Shown: piece after piece, positions 17,158 through 26,323 of the stretch
Numbering within the stretch: position 1 is the stretch's first letter
How the letters are laid out: the number at the start of each line of letters is the position of its first letter
Assembly: GCF_002119725.1 (NCBI RefSeq)
Contig: NZ_CP021109.1
Location: 3,596,001-3,660,000 of the forward strand
DNA from: Bordetella genomosp. 9
GTDB taxonomy: Bacteria > Pseudomonadota > Gammaproteobacteria > Burkholderiales > Burkholderiaceae_B
Direction: 5' to 3'
Length of the DNA: 64,000 nt
The notes under the pieces: generated by a model
Databases searched by the model: none
What the model was told of the DNA's origin: nothing
Seen by the model: the letters and a program-made list of their open reading frames with translations, nothing else
Program-made: the position numbers and the translations under genes

Positions 17158-17556
17158 TCAATGCCCGCGGCGAGTGTCCTTCTGGCCCCGGCTGCCCGCG
17201 GTGCCGCCCGCTGGATCGCCTTGCGAGGCCGGCGCGCCTTTGCTGCCCTGCACCGTTCCCTGCGCCGGCATGGACGACGGCCCGCTGGAGGGGGCCGCCG
17301 TGCCGGGCTGGTCCATCCCCGGCGAAGACTTGCCCGGTTGCTGTGGCTGTTGCCCCGGCGCGGAGCCGGGCGTCTGCTGAGTCAGGCCGGTCCCTGCGGG
17401 TTGATTGCCGGGCATGACCGGCCGCGAACCGCCCGACGATGACCGCTGATCCGCGGCCTGCACACCGGAGACCGCCCACGGGGCCAGGGTCAGGGCCGCA
17501 GCCAGCGCGATACCAAGCACGACCGAAAGCGGAATATGTCTTTTCGCTCTTCTCAT
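17158..17556 (-). CDS. Small secreted Pro/Gly/Gln/Ser-rich protein
   Basis: A 132-aa exported protein of unknown function. A basic start and hydrophobic segment (MRRAKRHIPLSVVLGIALAA) end in a signal-peptidase site near VQAAD, residue 35. The mature part is low complexity, rich in Pro, Gly, Ser and Gln (GSAPGQQPQQPGKSSPG), with no recognisable domain and no Cys. The start at 17556 is supported by GGGAG nine bases upstream; the open frame continues far upstream only by composition. It is likely periplasmic or cell-surface. Confidence 0.7.
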   Translation of the reverse strand: MRRAKRHIPLSVVLGIALAAALTLAPWAVSGVQAADQRSSSGGSRPVMPGNQPAGTGLTQQTPGSAPGQQPQQPGKSSPGMDQPGTAAPSSGPSSMPAQGTVQGSKGAPASQGDPAGGTAGSRGQKDTRRGH

Positions 17557-17658
17557 TCGTTTCTCCCAGGATGACGTCGCCAACGCCCTTCGCACGACAT
17601 CCCGGCGCGCGCTGGCACATCCCCGAACGCGCGCAAATCCCGTTCCTATAATGCGCGC

Positions 17659-18597
17659 ATGGACCAATCGACCCCTTCGAAGCTGCTGCGCCTGGAGCAC
17701 GCCGACCAGTGCGTGGAAATCAGTCCCGCCCTGGGTGGGACCATCCTGAACTATCGCTGGCGGGACGTTGCCATTCTGCGTCCCACCGACGGCGTACCCG
17801 AAACGGCGCGGCTGACAGCCTGCTACCCGCTCGTCCCGTTTTCCAACCGGATCGCCAACGGCCGCATGGCCTTCCATGGCAAGGTCTATCCAATTCCCCG
17901 CACCGTCGATTACGCGGCCCTGCCCATGCACGGACTGACGTGGCAGCGGCCCTGGCGCGTCGCATCGCACGACGACCGGCGCGCGGTCCTGTTCCAGGAC
18001 TACACGCCGGAGGCGGAGACGCCTGCCTGGCCGTTTCCCTTCGCGGCCGAACAGACCTTCGAACTGACCGGCGCCGGCCTGCAAGTGACGCTGACGGTAC
18101 GCAATACGGGCGCGGCCCCGCAGCCGATGGGCGTAGGCTGGCACCCCTATTTCCCGCGCACGCCGGAAACCCGCGTATGGGCCGATGTGGGCGACATGTG
18201 GGTGAATGACCCGGCCAATCTGCCGGTCCGCCGGGCTCCGCCGCCATCCGCACTGCATACGGGCATGGCGGTCCTCCATACCGATTACGACAACGTCTTC
18301 CGGGATTTCCGGGGACGCGCGCGCATCGCCTGGCCGGAACGGGACGCCGCCGTCACGATGACCGCCGACGCCACGCTGAGTCATCTGGTGATTTTCACGC
18401 CGCCGGGCAAACCGCACCTGGCCGTGGAGCCGGTGTCGCATATGACGGACGCCTTCAACCGTTATTCCGCCCAGGGCGGAAAGCCGGTCCCCGGCGTGGA
18501 CCCTGAAACAGGCACTGCCGTACTGGCGCCGGACCGGACACTGCACGCTACGATGTTCCTGCAGCCCACTACGCTGGCGGACGCTGCACCCTGGTGA
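17659..18597 (+). CDS. Aldose 1-epimerase family protein
   Basis: A 312-aa cytoplasmic protein of the galactose mutarotase-like fold, interconverting sugar anomers. Visible motifs are YPLVPFSNRIANGRM, the His in MHGLTWQRPW, and GVGWHPYFP carrying the second conserved His, with a Glu near the end in LAVEPVSHMTDAF. The set matches the YphB/GalM-related branch rather than classical GalM, so the exact sugar is unknown. It is divergent from the small secreted protein with a 100-base spacer. Confidence 0.88.
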   Translation: MDQSTPSKLLRLEHADQCVEISPALGGTILNYRWRDVAILRPTDGVPETARLTACYPLVPFSNRIANGRMAFHGKVYPIPRTVDYAALPMHGLTWQRPWRVASHDDRRAVLFQDYTPEAETPAWPFPFAAEQTFELTGAGLQVTLTVRNTGAAPQPMGVGWHPYFPRTPETRVWADVGDMWVNDPANLPVRRAPPPSALHTGMAVLHTDYDNVFRDFRGRARIAWPERDAAVTMTADATLSHLVIFTPPGKPHLAVEPVSHMTDAFNRYSAQGGKPVPGVDPETGTAVLAPDRTLHATMFLQPTTLADAAPW

Positions 18598-18702
18598 GAC
18601 CGCGCCGGCGCCGCCGCTTGCGGCGCGCGGCGGCAAGGGTCCCGGCGCAACCCGCCTCGCACCGACGACCGCGCGCCCCGCTTCGATTCAAGGAGGTTCG
18701 AC

Positions 18703-19311
18703 ATGGACGCTTCCGTCCTGCAGGCCATCGCCCGCTGGCCCAACGTCCCCGCCGTGGCCGGATGGCTGTCGCTGGACCGTGCCGGCCGCTGGCGCCTGCA
18801 TCCCAAAGGCGACGCACGCCAGGGCGGCGCGGGCGATCCCATCACCAACCCCGGCATTCTCGCTTTCATCGGCCGAAACTACGACCGGGATGAGCAGGGG
18901 CGCTGGTTCTTCCAAAACGGACCGCAACGGGTCTTTGTCCGCCTGGATGCGGCGCCGTTCATTCTGCGCACCGGGGCGGACGGGGTGAGCCTGCATACGC
19001 ATACCGGCCTGTCCGTGAACGAGGTGTCCGCGTGGTGGCTCGACCAGGCGGATCAGCTGTACGCGAGCACCGACGCGGGCCCCGGAATGGTGGAAGGCAG
19101 GGACGTGGCGGCGTTGTTCGAGGCGATGCGCCTGGAAGATGGCGGCGATGCGCTGGCCGCCGCCGCGGCCCTGCAGCCGGGGGCGGCGCTGCGGGTCCGC
19201 CACCCGGCAGCGCACGACGTCGTGTTGCTGCGCCGGGTGCTGGCGGCCGAGCTGGAAACCGGACTTGGCTTCATCGCGAACCCCGCGGCCGACGTCCCGG
19301 AAGGCCCCTGA
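18703..19311 (+). CDS. Conserved hypothetical protein
   Basis: A 202-aa soluble protein without signal peptide, membrane span or Cys. It starts MDASVLQAIARWPNVPAV and contains GRWFFQNGPQRVFVRLDAAP and GVSLHTHTGL. I recognise the pattern from betaproteobacterial genomes as a conserved protein of unknown function but cannot assign a role. AAGGAGG lies a few bases before the ATG. The NUDIX gene follows 51 bases after its stop, so the two could be co-transcribed. Confidence 0.8.
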   Translation: MDASVLQAIARWPNVPAVAGWLSLDRAGRWRLHPKGDARQGGAGDPITNPGILAFIGRNYDRDEQGRWFFQNGPQRVFVRLDAAPFILRTGADGVSLHTHTGLSVNEVSAWWLDQADQLYASTDAGPGMVEGRDVAALFEAMRLEDGGDALAAAAALQPGAALRVRHPAAHDVVLLRRVLAAELETGLGFIANPAADVPEGP

Positions 19312-19362
19312 CGCGCGGGGCGCGTCACCCTGCGGCCAGGGCAAGCCGGTAGAATCGGGATC

Positions 19363-19938
19363 ATGACCGCCAAGCCTTCCTCCTATTTCCCCGCCCCGCG
19401 CCGGGCACGCTTCTGCAGCCAATGCGGGTCGCCCATCAGCCGGCGCGTCCCGGATGGCGACAACCGCGAGCGCGACATCTGCGATCACTGCGGCGCCATC
19501 CATTACCAGAACCCGCGCGTGGTGGTCGGCACCGTGCCGGTCTGGGAAGGACGCATCCTGCTGTGCCGCCGCGCCATCGAACCGCGCTACGACACGTGGA
19601 CCTTGCCTGCCGGCTTCATGGAGCTGGGCGAGACCACCGCGCAGGGCGCGGCACGGGAAACCCTGGAGGAATCCGGCGCGCGCATTCAGCTGGGGGACCT
19701 TTTCACGGTCATCGATGTGCCGCAGGTGGATCAAGTCCACATCTACTACCTCGCCCAGGCGCTTGGTCCCGAACTCGATCCCGGCCCGGAAAGCCTGGAC
19801 GCCCGCTATTACGACGAATCGGATATTCCCTGGGACGATCTATCCTTCCGCACGGTGGCCACCACGCTGCGCCACTTCGTTGAAGACCGCCGCCGGGGCG
19901 TTTTCGGCGCGCATCGCTATTCCCTCGAGTCACATTGA
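19363..19938 (+). CDS. NUDIX hydrolase with N-terminal zinc ribbon
   Basis: A 191-aa hydrolase of nucleoside-diphosphate-linked compounds. The N-terminus has a four-Cys zinc ribbon (CSQCG at about 17-21 and CDHCG at about 42-46), then [10 protein letters not shown]. The NUDIX box [20 protein letters not shown] is intact, with the REx2EE metal-binding Glu residues. The arrangement resembles NudC-like enzymes without their N-terminal domain. Its stop overlaps the TTG start of aat by three bases, so the two are translationally coupled. Confidence 0.9.
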   Translation: MTAKPSSYFPAPRRARFCSQCGSPISRRVPDGDNRERDICDHCGAIHYQNPRVVVGTVPVWEGRILLCRRAIEPRYDTWTLPAGFMELGETTAQGAARETLEESGARIQLGDLFTVIDVPQVDQVHIYYLAQALGPELDPGPESLDARYYDESDIPWDDLSFRTVATTLRHFVEDRRRGVFGAHRYSLESH

Positions 19939-20684
19939 AACTCCCCTGGGTCGACCCCGATACGCCGCTCCCCCCCGTCGAGTGCGCCCTGAGCGACCCC
20001 GACGGCCTGCTGGCAGCCGGGGCGGACCTATCGGTGGCGCGCCTGACAGAGGCCTATAGCCGCGGCATATTCCCCTGGTATGCCGAAGGCGAGCCGGTGC
20101 TGTGGTGGTCGCCCGACCCCCGGATGGTGCTGGCCTGCGAGGACTTCGCCGTTTCCCATTCGCTTGCGAAGCGCCTGCGCCAGCTGGCCCGCCAGGAAGC
20201 GACGCCGCATCCGCGCGTCGAAGTCCGCGTGGACACGGCGTTCGAGCAGGTGTTGCGGGCGTGCGCCGCGCCGCGCGATGGGCGGCCGGGCACCTGGATC
20301 ACGGACGAGATGCGCGACGTCTATGCCGCCTGGCATCGCGCGGGCGTCGCGCACAGTGTCGAGACATGGGTCGACGGCCGGCTGAGCGCGGGCCTGTACG
20401 GCGTCAGCCTGGGCGCCATGTTCTACGGCGAATCCATGTTCACGCGCGTGACGGACGGATCGAAGATCGCGCTCGCGCACCTGGTCCGCTTCCTGTCGAA
20501 TCACGGCGTGCCATGGATCGATTGTCAGCAACAGACCCGGCACCTGGCCAGCCTGGGCGCGCGCCCGGTGCCGCGCGCCCAATTCGTTGCGCGCGTGGCC
20601 GAACTGGTGACGCGGCCAGGCCCGCCGTGGCGGCCCGGCCGGCTCGACACGCAGGGTGCCCTGCACGCCCTTGCCCCGGCTTAG
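19935..20684 (+). CDS. aat: Leucyl/phenylalanyl-tRNA--protein transferase
   Basis: Cytoplasmic enzyme (249 aa) that adds Leu or Phe from tRNA to proteins with N-terminal Lys or Arg, marking them for ClpAP. The signature [20 protein letters not shown] is present, as are [20 protein letters not shown] and WIDCQQQT, all typical. The start codon is TTG at 19935, overlapping the preceding stop; [16 protein letters not shown] is the standard N-terminus and there is no ATG alternative nearby. First of the aat-bpt-pyrD cluster. Confidence 0.95.
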   Translation: MKLPWVDPDTPLPPVECALSDPDGLLAAGADLSVARLTEAYSRGIFPWYAEGEPVLWWSPDPRMVLACEDFAVSHSLAKRLRQLARQEATPHPRVEVRVDTAFEQVLRACAAPRDGRPGTWITDEMRDVYAAWHRAGVAHSVETWVDGRLSAGLYGVSLGAMFYGESMFTRVTDGSKIALAHLVRFLSNHGVPWIDCQQQTRHLASLGARPVPRAQFVARVAELVTRPGPPWRPGRLDTQGALHALAPA

Positions 20685-20735
20685 GCGTTATCATGTCCTT
20701 ACCGCTTTCGGGCTTCACCCCGCCAGCGGGCGCGC

Positions 20736-21476
20736 ATGAGCCAGCTCAAAGAACTTCCCTTTTCCACCCTGCAGTTCTATGCCACGGCGCCCTATCCCTG
20801 TAGCTATCTTCCCGGGCGGCAGGCGCGTTCCCAGGTTGCGGCGCCAGGGCACCTGATCCATGCGGGCACCTATTCCCAGCTGGTGGAACAGGGCTTTCGC
20901 CGCAGCGGGCTGTTCACCTATCGGCCGCATTGCGACGGTTGCCAGGCCTGCATTCCGGTGCGCGTGGATACGGCGCGCTTCACGCCCAACCGCAGCCAAC
21001 GGCGCGCATGGAAACGGCATGGCGATCTGCGCGCGCTGGTGGCGGAGCTGGCGTGGTCGCCCGAGCACTACGAGCTGTACACCCGCTATCAGCAAGGCCG
21101 CCACCCCGGCGGCGGCATGGACGACGACAGCCGTACCCAGTACGCGCAGTTCCTGCTGACCAGCCGCGTCAATACGCGCCTGGTCGAATTCCGTACGCCG
21201 GAAGACGTGCTGGCCATGGTGTCCATCATCGACGTGCTGGATGGCGGGCTGTCTTCGGTCTACACGTTCTACGATCCCGACATGGCGGGCAGCCTGGGCA
21301 CCTACAGCATCCTGTGGCAGATCGAGCAATGCCGCTCCCTGGGCCTGCCGTGGCTGTACCTGGGGTACTGGATCGCCGCCAGCCGCAAGATGGCGTACAA
21401 GGCCGGCTTCCAGCCGGCGCAGCTGCTCATCGACGGCGTGTGGCAGAGCCCGCCGCCGGACCCGGCGCCGCGCTAA
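20736..21476 (+). CDS. bpt: Aspartate/glutamate leucyltransferase
   Basis: Cytoplasmic transferase (246 aa) that attaches Leu to N-terminal Asp or Glu, the companion of Aat in the bacterial N-degron pathway. It is a homologue of eukaryotic arginyltransferase ATE1. Motifs are [16 protein letters not shown] near the N-terminus, [13 protein letters not shown] (Cys cluster), and [12 protein letters not shown] with [11 protein letters not shown] near the end. It lies 51 bases after aat, consistent with one operon. Confidence 0.95.
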   Translation: MSQLKELPFSTLQFYATAPYPCSYLPGRQARSQVAAPGHLIHAGTYSQLVEQGFRRSGLFTYRPHCDGCQACIPVRVDTARFTPNRSQRRAWKRHGDLRALVAELAWSPEHYELYTRYQQGRHPGGGMDDDSRTQYAQFLLTSRVNTRLVEFRTPEDVLAMVSIIDVLDGGLSSVYTFYDPDMAGSLGTYSILWQIEQCRSLGLPWLYLGYWIAASRKMAYKAGFQPAQLLIDGVWQSPPPDPAPR

Positions 21477-21557
21477 TCCTCGACCGGCGCCATGCCGCGA
21501 CTGCCGCGGGCCGCGACCCGATGCCGCGGCCCGCGGATGGCTCTACAATGCCGCCCC

Positions 21558-22613
21558 ATGTCGATTCTCTTCCACGCCTATCCTCTTGCGCGCCAGGCGC
21601 TGTTCGCCATGGACGCCGAAACCGCGCACGAAGTCACGCTGAAGGCGCTGCAGCGGGCATACGAATGCAATGCCACCCGGACATTGCTGCGCGCCGCGCC
21701 TTTGGCCCCCGTCGATCTGATGGGCCTGCGCGTTCCCAACGCCGTGGGCCTTGCGGCCGGGTTGGACAAGAACGGCGCCTACATCGATGCGCTTGGCAAT
21801 CTCGGATTCGGGTTCGTCGAGGTCGGCACGGTAACGCCGCGGCCGCAACCGGGCAATCCGAAGCCGCGGCTTTTCCGTCTGCCGCAAGCCCATGCGCTGA
21901 TCAACCGGCTGGGATTCAACAACCTGGGACTGGACGCCTTCATCGCCAATGTGACGCGCAGCCAGTGGCGAGGGCGCGGCGGCATATTGGGGCTGAACAT
22001 CGGCAAGAACGCCGATACGCCCATTGGCCAGGCGGCGGACGACTACCTGAAAGGCCTGCGCGGAGTCTTCCCGCACGCCGATTATGTGACCGTGAACATT
22101 TCCTCGCCCAACACGCAGAACCTGCGCAGCCTTCAGGGCGGCGATGAACTGAACGACCTGCTTGCGCAGTTGCGCGACGCCCGCAAGGCGCTGGCCGATA
22201 CGCACGGAAGGGACGTGCCGCTGGCGGTGAAGATCGCGCCGGACCTGACGAGCGATCAGGTCGATGCCATCGCGGACATCCTGCCGCGCTACGGGGTCAA
22301 CGGCGTCATCGCTACCAACACCACGCTATCGCGGGATGCCGTCAAGGGTCTGCGCCATGCCGAGCAGGCCGGCGGCCTGTCCGGCCCGCCGGTCCACGAG
22401 CTGTCCCTGGCCGTCATCGCCCGGCTGAAGCAGCGGCTGGGCAACGCGCTTTCCATCATCGGCGTGGGCGGCATTCATGGCGGACGCCAGGCGGCCGAAA
22501 AAATGGCTGCCGGCGCGGACGCGGTGCAGATCTATACGGGCCTGATCTACCGGGGGCCGGCGCTGGTGCGCGAATGCGTGGAAGCGACGGCCCTGCGCGG
22601 CGCGACGATCTGA
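21558..22613 (+). CDS. pyrD: Dihydroorotate dehydrogenase (quinone), class 2
   Basis: FMN enzyme (351 aa) at the inner membrane face, oxidising dihydroorotate to orotate with quinone in pyrimidine synthesis. The N-terminal amphipathic segment ([18 protein letters not shown]) of class 2 enzymes is present. Core motifs are [22 protein letters not shown] with the catalytic Ser, KIAPDL, and the phosphate-binding GVGGI / [11 protein letters not shown]. The ATG at 21558 is chosen over an upstream one at 21492 as it begins the known N-terminus. Confidence 0.96.
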   Translation: MSILFHAYPLARQALFAMDAETAHEVTLKALQRAYECNATRTLLRAAPLAPVDLMGLRVPNAVGLAAGLDKNGAYIDALGNLGFGFVEVGTVTPRPQPGNPKPRLFRLPQAHALINRLGFNNLGLDAFIANVTRSQWRGRGGILGLNIGKNADTPIGQAADDYLKGLRGVFPHADYVTVNISSPNTQNLRSLQGGDELNDLLAQLRDARKALADTHGRDVPLAVKIAPDLTSDQVDAIADILPRYGVNGVIATNTTLSRDAVKGLRHAEQAGGLSGPPVHELSLAVIARLKQRLGNALSIIGVGGIHGGRQAAEKMAAGADAVQIYTGLIYRGPALVRECVEATALRGATI

Positions 22614-22688
22614 CCGGGGCGGCGGACCGCGATGTGCGGCCTGCACAGGCGTCGCAGCGGCATGACGGCCGCGACGGCGCCATCGTCG

Positions 22689-22940
22689 CTACTTCACCGC
22701 CTTTTCGATATCCTGCACGGCCTTTTCCTTGGGCTCGTCGGCGGTCTTGCTTTCTTTCCGGTGAATGTTCTGTTCCACCTCTGCCCTGCCCTCGCGCTCC
22801 AGGCGTTGGGCTTTTTCACCGGCTTCGTGTTCAAGCTTTTCGACGCGGTCAACGACCTTGGAAAACGGGGACTCGGCATAAGCCGGGCCGACGCCGGCGA
22901 AAAGAGTGATCGAAAGCGCCGTAGCGGCAAGACTCCTCAT
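22689..22940 (-). CDS. Small periplasmic protein, charged alpha-helical
   Basis: An 83-aa exported protein. The signal peptide (MRSLAATALSITLFAGVGPAYA) is followed by a highly charged region of Glu/Lys/Arg repeats (VEKLEHEAGEKAQRLEREGR) predicted to be one long helix or coiled coil. The start at 22940 is used because AGGAG sits seven bases upstream; the ATG at 22955 has none. No family recognised and no operon partner. Confidence 0.65.
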   Translation of the reverse strand: MRSLAATALSITLFAGVGPAYAESPFSKVVDRVEKLEHEAGEKAQRLEREGRAEVEQNIHRKESKTADEPKEKAVQDIEKAVK

Positions 22941-23161
22941 GGCAACGCTCCTCATGGATCCGGCGGGACACGCGCGGGCGGAAGCCCGAGCCGTATGCCT
23001 ACGCCGTGCGCTGCATTGTGAGGCGCGGAATTTTCTCTGGCGTCACACATCGCTAAACGAAATGTGAATTCAACAATGCGACGCAGGCGCGTCGCCGCAG
23101 CCGGCAGCCTATGCCGGCGTCGGCGGCCGTACCACGCCGAAGCTCCCGGGGTGGCCGGTAG

Positions 23162-23188
23162 AAAAAAGGGCCGCCCAAAGGGCGGCCC
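23162..23188 (-). terminator. Intrinsic terminator of the phasin gene
   Basis: Reading on the minus strand: GGGCCGCCC-TTT-GGGCGGCCC followed by six T. It is a textbook terminator 55 bases after the phasin stop. The rest of the 22956-23242 gap has no supported feature. Confidence 0.93.
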
Positions 23189-23242
23189 AGGCTCCAGCTC
23201 TGCTCAAACTGGTTGACTTCGATACGGCTTTTCGCTGCGCGT

Positions 23243-23833
23243 TCAGGCGGCGGCGGTGGCGCGGCGGCTGCGCGGCGCGGCGGCCTTGTTAGCCACGTCC
23301 GCGGCATCCGAGGCGGCCTTGAACGTTGCGTTCGCGGCGGCGTTCAGGTTCGATTCGGCGACTTCGGCGGCCTGCTTGGCAGCCTTGGTCATCGAATCAT
23401 ACGCGCTGGTGGCGGTTGCAAGCGAGGACTTTATCAACGCCACGGCGCCTTCGGTGCCGGTGGGGGCGTTCTTGGCCAGCTGGTCGATCGCTTCGGACAG
23501 CTGGGCCTGGTTTTCGGCGATCTGCTCTTCGCCGAGCTTCACCAGTTCGCCCTGCACCCCGGCGACGATGTCATAGACGTGCTTGCCGTAGGCCAGCACT
23601 TTCTCGGCGCTGGGCTGCACCAGGCTGGTCGAAAACGCCAGCGCTTCCTGCGGGTCCTTCACTTCGGACGCCTGCTGGGCACGCAGCGCGGCTTCGTCCA
23701 GGGTCGCCTTGACGACTTTCATGTTCAGATCGACCAGCTTTTCGAAACCGGAAAACAGGGCGGTCTGGGTGGCGATCAGGGTGTTGATGCCGGCTTGCTG
23801 GCGAGCCAGCACTTGTTGCGGAATGGCGCTCAT
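23243..23833 (-). CDS. phaP: Phasin (PhaP), polyhydroxyalkanoate granule protein
   Basis: A 196-aa granule-coating protein that controls the size and number of PHA storage granules. Phasin-type sequence: MSAIPQQVLARQQAGINTL, then LFSGFEKLVDLNMKVVKATL and a helical body rich in Ala with heptad-like spacing, ending in a basic tail (PRSRRATAAA). The start at 23833 is preceded by GAGGAGATC. A strong sigma-70 promoter and a palindromic operator are visible upstream. The open frame extends 94 codons further upstream but that part is noncoding by character. Confidence 0.93.
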   Translation of the reverse strand: MSAIPQQVLARQQAGINTLIATQTALFSGFEKLVDLNMKVVKATLDEAALRAQQASEVKDPQEALAFSTSLVQPSAEKVLAYGKHVYDIVAGVQGELVKLGEEQIAENQAQLSEAIDQLAKNAPTGTEGAVALIKSSLATATSAYDSMTKAAKQAAEVAESNLNAAANATFKAASDAADVANKAAAPRSRRATAAA

Positions 23834-23959
23834 AGGGATCTCCTCGAGTTGCCCCTTCGCAGGGGGCGATAAAGATGGCGATTGGGTGCGGAAGACATAT
23901 CGAGGGTCCATACTGCCTGGGGACTCCCCCGGCTCGCGGCCTACCACTGTCCCGAGCCG

Positions 23960-23974
23960 TTGTGCACTGCACAA
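23960..23974. promoter_or_regulatory. Palindromic operator at the phaP start (PhaR candidate)
   Basis: TTGTGCA-C-TGCACAA, a perfect 7-bp palindrome overlapping the inferred transcription start of phaP. In betaproteobacteria the repressor PhaR controls phaP from TGCA-rich sites near the promoter; assignment to PhaR is inference. A related TTGCGTTGCA sequence lies just upstream of the -35 box. Confidence 0.6.
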
Positions 23975-23979
23975 TTCCC

Positions 23980-24007
23980 ATTTTAGGTGCGTCCGACCCA
24001 ATGTCAA
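23980..24007 (-). promoter_or_regulatory. Sigma-70 promoter of phaP
   Basis: On the minus strand TTGACA (24002-24007), 16-base spacer, TAAAAT (23980-23985). This is close to consensus and places the start near 23973, about 140 bases before the phaP ATG. The rest of 23834-24283 holds leader and regulatory sequence only. Confidence 0.8.
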
Positions 24008-24184
24008 GCACTTTTGGTGCAACGCAACAAAGTCACACAACTCTCCGGTGCGTATTGGGAAACGGTGCGCGGGAATGCCGAGCGGTTCTTCGCCTTCGCA
24101 GCCGGTTGGGGGCATGCCACCTCTCCGAAGCTGGCAGCACGATAGAGCCGCCGTCCGGCCGAAGCAACATGGGGAAACATCTAA

Positions 24185-24198
24185 GGTGACGTGTCACC
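24185..24198. promoter_or_regulatory. Palindrome upstream of the Bug-protein gene
   Basis: GGTGAC-GT-GTCACC, 6-bp arms, 86 bases before the ATG. Possible operator for the neighbouring IclR regulator or another factor; no direct evidence. Confidence 0.35.
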
Positions 24199-24283
24199 GG
24201 TTGTTGCCTAGACTGCGGTTCGAACAGGCCCGGCAGCCTGTGCGCAGAATTCTCATAACGCATTCGCATAACCAGGAGACACC

Positions 24284-25261
24284 ATGCCTTTCCGATCCCC
24301 CAGGCTGGCCGCCGTATTGGCGGCCGTGACCCTGTCCGCGGCAGGCGCCGCACATGCCGAATATCCGGACCACGTCATCAACATGGTGGTACCGTTCGCC
24401 GCCGGGGGACCGACCGACAACGTTGCCCGCTCGCTGGCGGAAGCCATGCGACCGGCGCTCGGCCAGTCCGTCATCGTGGAGAACAAGGGTGGCGCCGGCG
24501 GCACGATCGGCACCACGTTCGCCGCCCGCGCGGCTCCCGATGGCTATACCGTGCTGCTGATGCACGTCGGCTTCTCCACCGCTCCATCCCTGTACAAAGA
24601 CCCGGGCTATGACCCGTTCACCAGCTTCGAGCCGGTAGGCCTGGTGGTGGACGTCCCCATGACGGTCCTGGCGCGCGAAAACTTCCCGCCGAACAACATC
24701 AAGGAACTGGCCGACTACGTCAAAAAGAACAAGGACAAGATCACGCTGGCCAACGCCGGCATCGGCGCGGCGAGCCACCTGTGCGGCACCATGCTGAACG
24801 AAGCATTTGGCGTCGACCTGCTGACGGTGCCCTACAAGGGCACGGCGCCGGCCATGAATGACCTGCTCGGCAAGCAGGTTGACATGCTTTGCGACCAGAC
24901 CACCAACACCACCCAGCAGATCAACGCCAAGAAAGTGAAGGCGTACGCGGTGACCAGCCTCAAGCGCGTGGACACACTGAAGGATCTGCCAACCATGGAC
25001 GAATCCGGCTACAAGGGCTTCGAGGTCGGCATCTGGCACGGCATGTGGGTCCCGAAGGGCACGCCCAAGCCCGTCGTCGACAAACTGGTCGCGGCCCTGC
25101 AAGCCGGCGTGAAGGATCCCAAGTTCCAGGAACGCATGCAGGCGCTGGGCGCCACGGTGCTGGTCAATGAAGCCAACCCGCAGGCGCTGGAGGCCAAGGT
25201 CAAGCAGCAGGTGCCCCAGTGGGCGGCGCTGTTCAAGAAAGCGGGCGTCGAAAAACAATAA
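24284..25261 (+). CDS. Bug-family (TctC-like) solute-binding protein
   Basis: A 325-aa periplasmic binding protein of the tripartite tricarboxylate transporter type, hugely expanded in Bordetella and relatives. Signal peptide to about AAHAE (residue 25). Family motifs: VPFAAGGPTDNVARSLAEAM, VENKGGAGGTIG, and a VPYKGTAPAMNDLLGKQVDM region. The ligand is unknown; family members bind carboxylates or other small acids. No membrane subunits lie nearby, so it is an orphan. AGGAG lies eight bases before the ATG. A terminator follows. Confidence 0.93.
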   Translation: MPFRSPRLAAVLAAVTLSAAGAAHAEYPDHVINMVVPFAAGGPTDNVARSLAEAMRPALGQSVIVENKGGAGGTIGTTFAARAAPDGYTVLLMHVGFSTAPSLYKDPGYDPFTSFEPVGLVVDVPMTVLARENFPPNNIKELADYVKKNKDKITLANAGIGAASHLCGTMLNEAFGVDLLTVPYKGTAPAMNDLLGKQVDMLCDQTTNTTQQINAKKVKAYAVTSLKRVDTLKDLPTMDESGYKGFEVGIWHGMWVPKGTPKPVVDKLVAALQAGVKDPKFQERMQALGATVLVNEANPQALEAKVKQQVPQWAALFKKAGVEKQ

Positions 25262-25321
25262 CGCCTGTCACGTGCCGCGTTCGCGCGGCCGTGCCGATTC
25301 CGGCACGCCGGAATCCCGTCG

Positions 25322-25347
25322 AAGCCCGGCATGCCGGGCTTTTTTTT
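25322..25347. terminator. Terminator between Bug gene and iclR-type gene
   Basis: AGCCCGGC-AT-GCCGGGCT followed by a run of eight T on the plus strand. Strong intrinsic terminator for the Bug-protein gene; the convergent IclR gene ends against it. Confidence 0.93.
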
Positions 25348-26264
25348 CAGGCCGCGGCCTGGGCGCCGTCCGGCCCGTGCGCGGGCCCGAACGACGGCTC
25401 GGGCGGCGCCTCGTAGCCGAGGGATGCCGATATGCGCGCCGCCGTTTCCTTCAGACGCGCGATCCATTCGTCCTGCATGCGCTCGGCGGGCGCCGAAATC
25501 GACAGGCCGGCCACGAGCTTCCCGCTATCGTCGCGGATCCCCGCGGCGATGCAGCGCACGCCGACTTCCAGTTCCTCGTTGTCGCGCGCATAACCGTGGG
25601 CGCGCACCATCGCCAGTTCACGTTCCAGCATGTCCAGCCGGGTCAGGCTGTTTCCGGTATGGCCCGCCAGGCCGGTGCGCAGCGCGTAGGCGCGCACTTC
25701 GCGGGGTTCCGCCATCGACAGAAACAGCTTGCCGGTGGACGTCAGGTGCAAGGGCGCGCGGCCGCCGATGGCGCGCACCACCTGCATGCCGGATCGTTCG
25801 CTCCAGGCCCGGTCGACGTATACGATCTCATCGCCCTGCTGCACCGATAGATTGACGGTCTGGCCGGTCAACTCGTGCAGCTCGTGCATGGGGCCGGCGG
25901 CCGCATCCCGTACGTTCAGGCGGCCCTTCACCAGGGAACCAAGCTCCAGCAGGCGCATCCCCAGCTGATAGACGCCATTGTCCACGCGCTCGACGTAGCG
26001 GCCGACCACCAGGTCGTTCAGGATGCGATGGGCAGTCGACGCATGCAGGCCCGTGGTCGCCGCCAGCTGTTTCAGCGTCACCGGTTCGGGCTGCGCCGCC
26101 AGCGCATCGAGCAACCGCATGGCGCGTTCGATCACTTGAATGGCGATCGTGGCATGCCCGTCGCCTGGCGCCTGGGCGCCATGCGTCGGTGTGGGAGAGA
26201 AGCGGGTCATAGGCGAAGCGGGTGTCTCGGACGCGCCGGTCGATGCGCGGATGCGGCGCTGCAA
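25347..26264 (-). CDS. IclR-family transcriptional regulator
   Basis: A 305-aa regulator (287 aa if started at the internal Met at 26210). The N-terminal winged helix-turn-helix is EPVTLKQLAATTGLHASTAH followed by RILNDLVVGRYVERV; the C-terminal effector domain has LTGQTVNLSVQQGDEIVYVD and GVRCIAAGIRDDSG. It is convergent with the Bug-protein gene; regulators next to Bug genes frequently control catabolic functions, but no target enzyme is adjacent here. Effector unknown. Confidence 0.88.
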   Translation of the reverse strand: MQRRIRASTGASETPASPMTRFSPTPTHGAQAPGDGHATIAIQVIERAMRLLDALAAQPEPVTLKQLAATTGLHASTAHRILNDLVVGRYVERVDNGVYQLGMRLLELGSLVKGRLNVRDAAAGPMHELHELTGQTVNLSVQQGDEIVYVDRAWSERSGMQVVRAIGGRAPLHLTSTGKLFLSMAEPREVRAYALRTGLAGHTGNSLTRLDMLERELAMVRAHGYARDNEELEVGVRCIAAGIRDDSGKLVAGLSISAPAERMQDEWIARLKETAARISASLGYEAPPEPSFGPAHGPDGAQAAA

Positions 26265-26323
26265 TAAATCGTTATTTCCCGTATTGTGAAATACGCAGCC
26301 GCGTTTGGCAACCTGGGCGCCGC

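Noticed and set aside
17557..18636. Minus-strand extension of the small secreted protein to 492 aa
   Set aside because: It overlaps the aldose epimerase gene antisense; the true start at 17556 has a ribosome-binding site and signal peptide.
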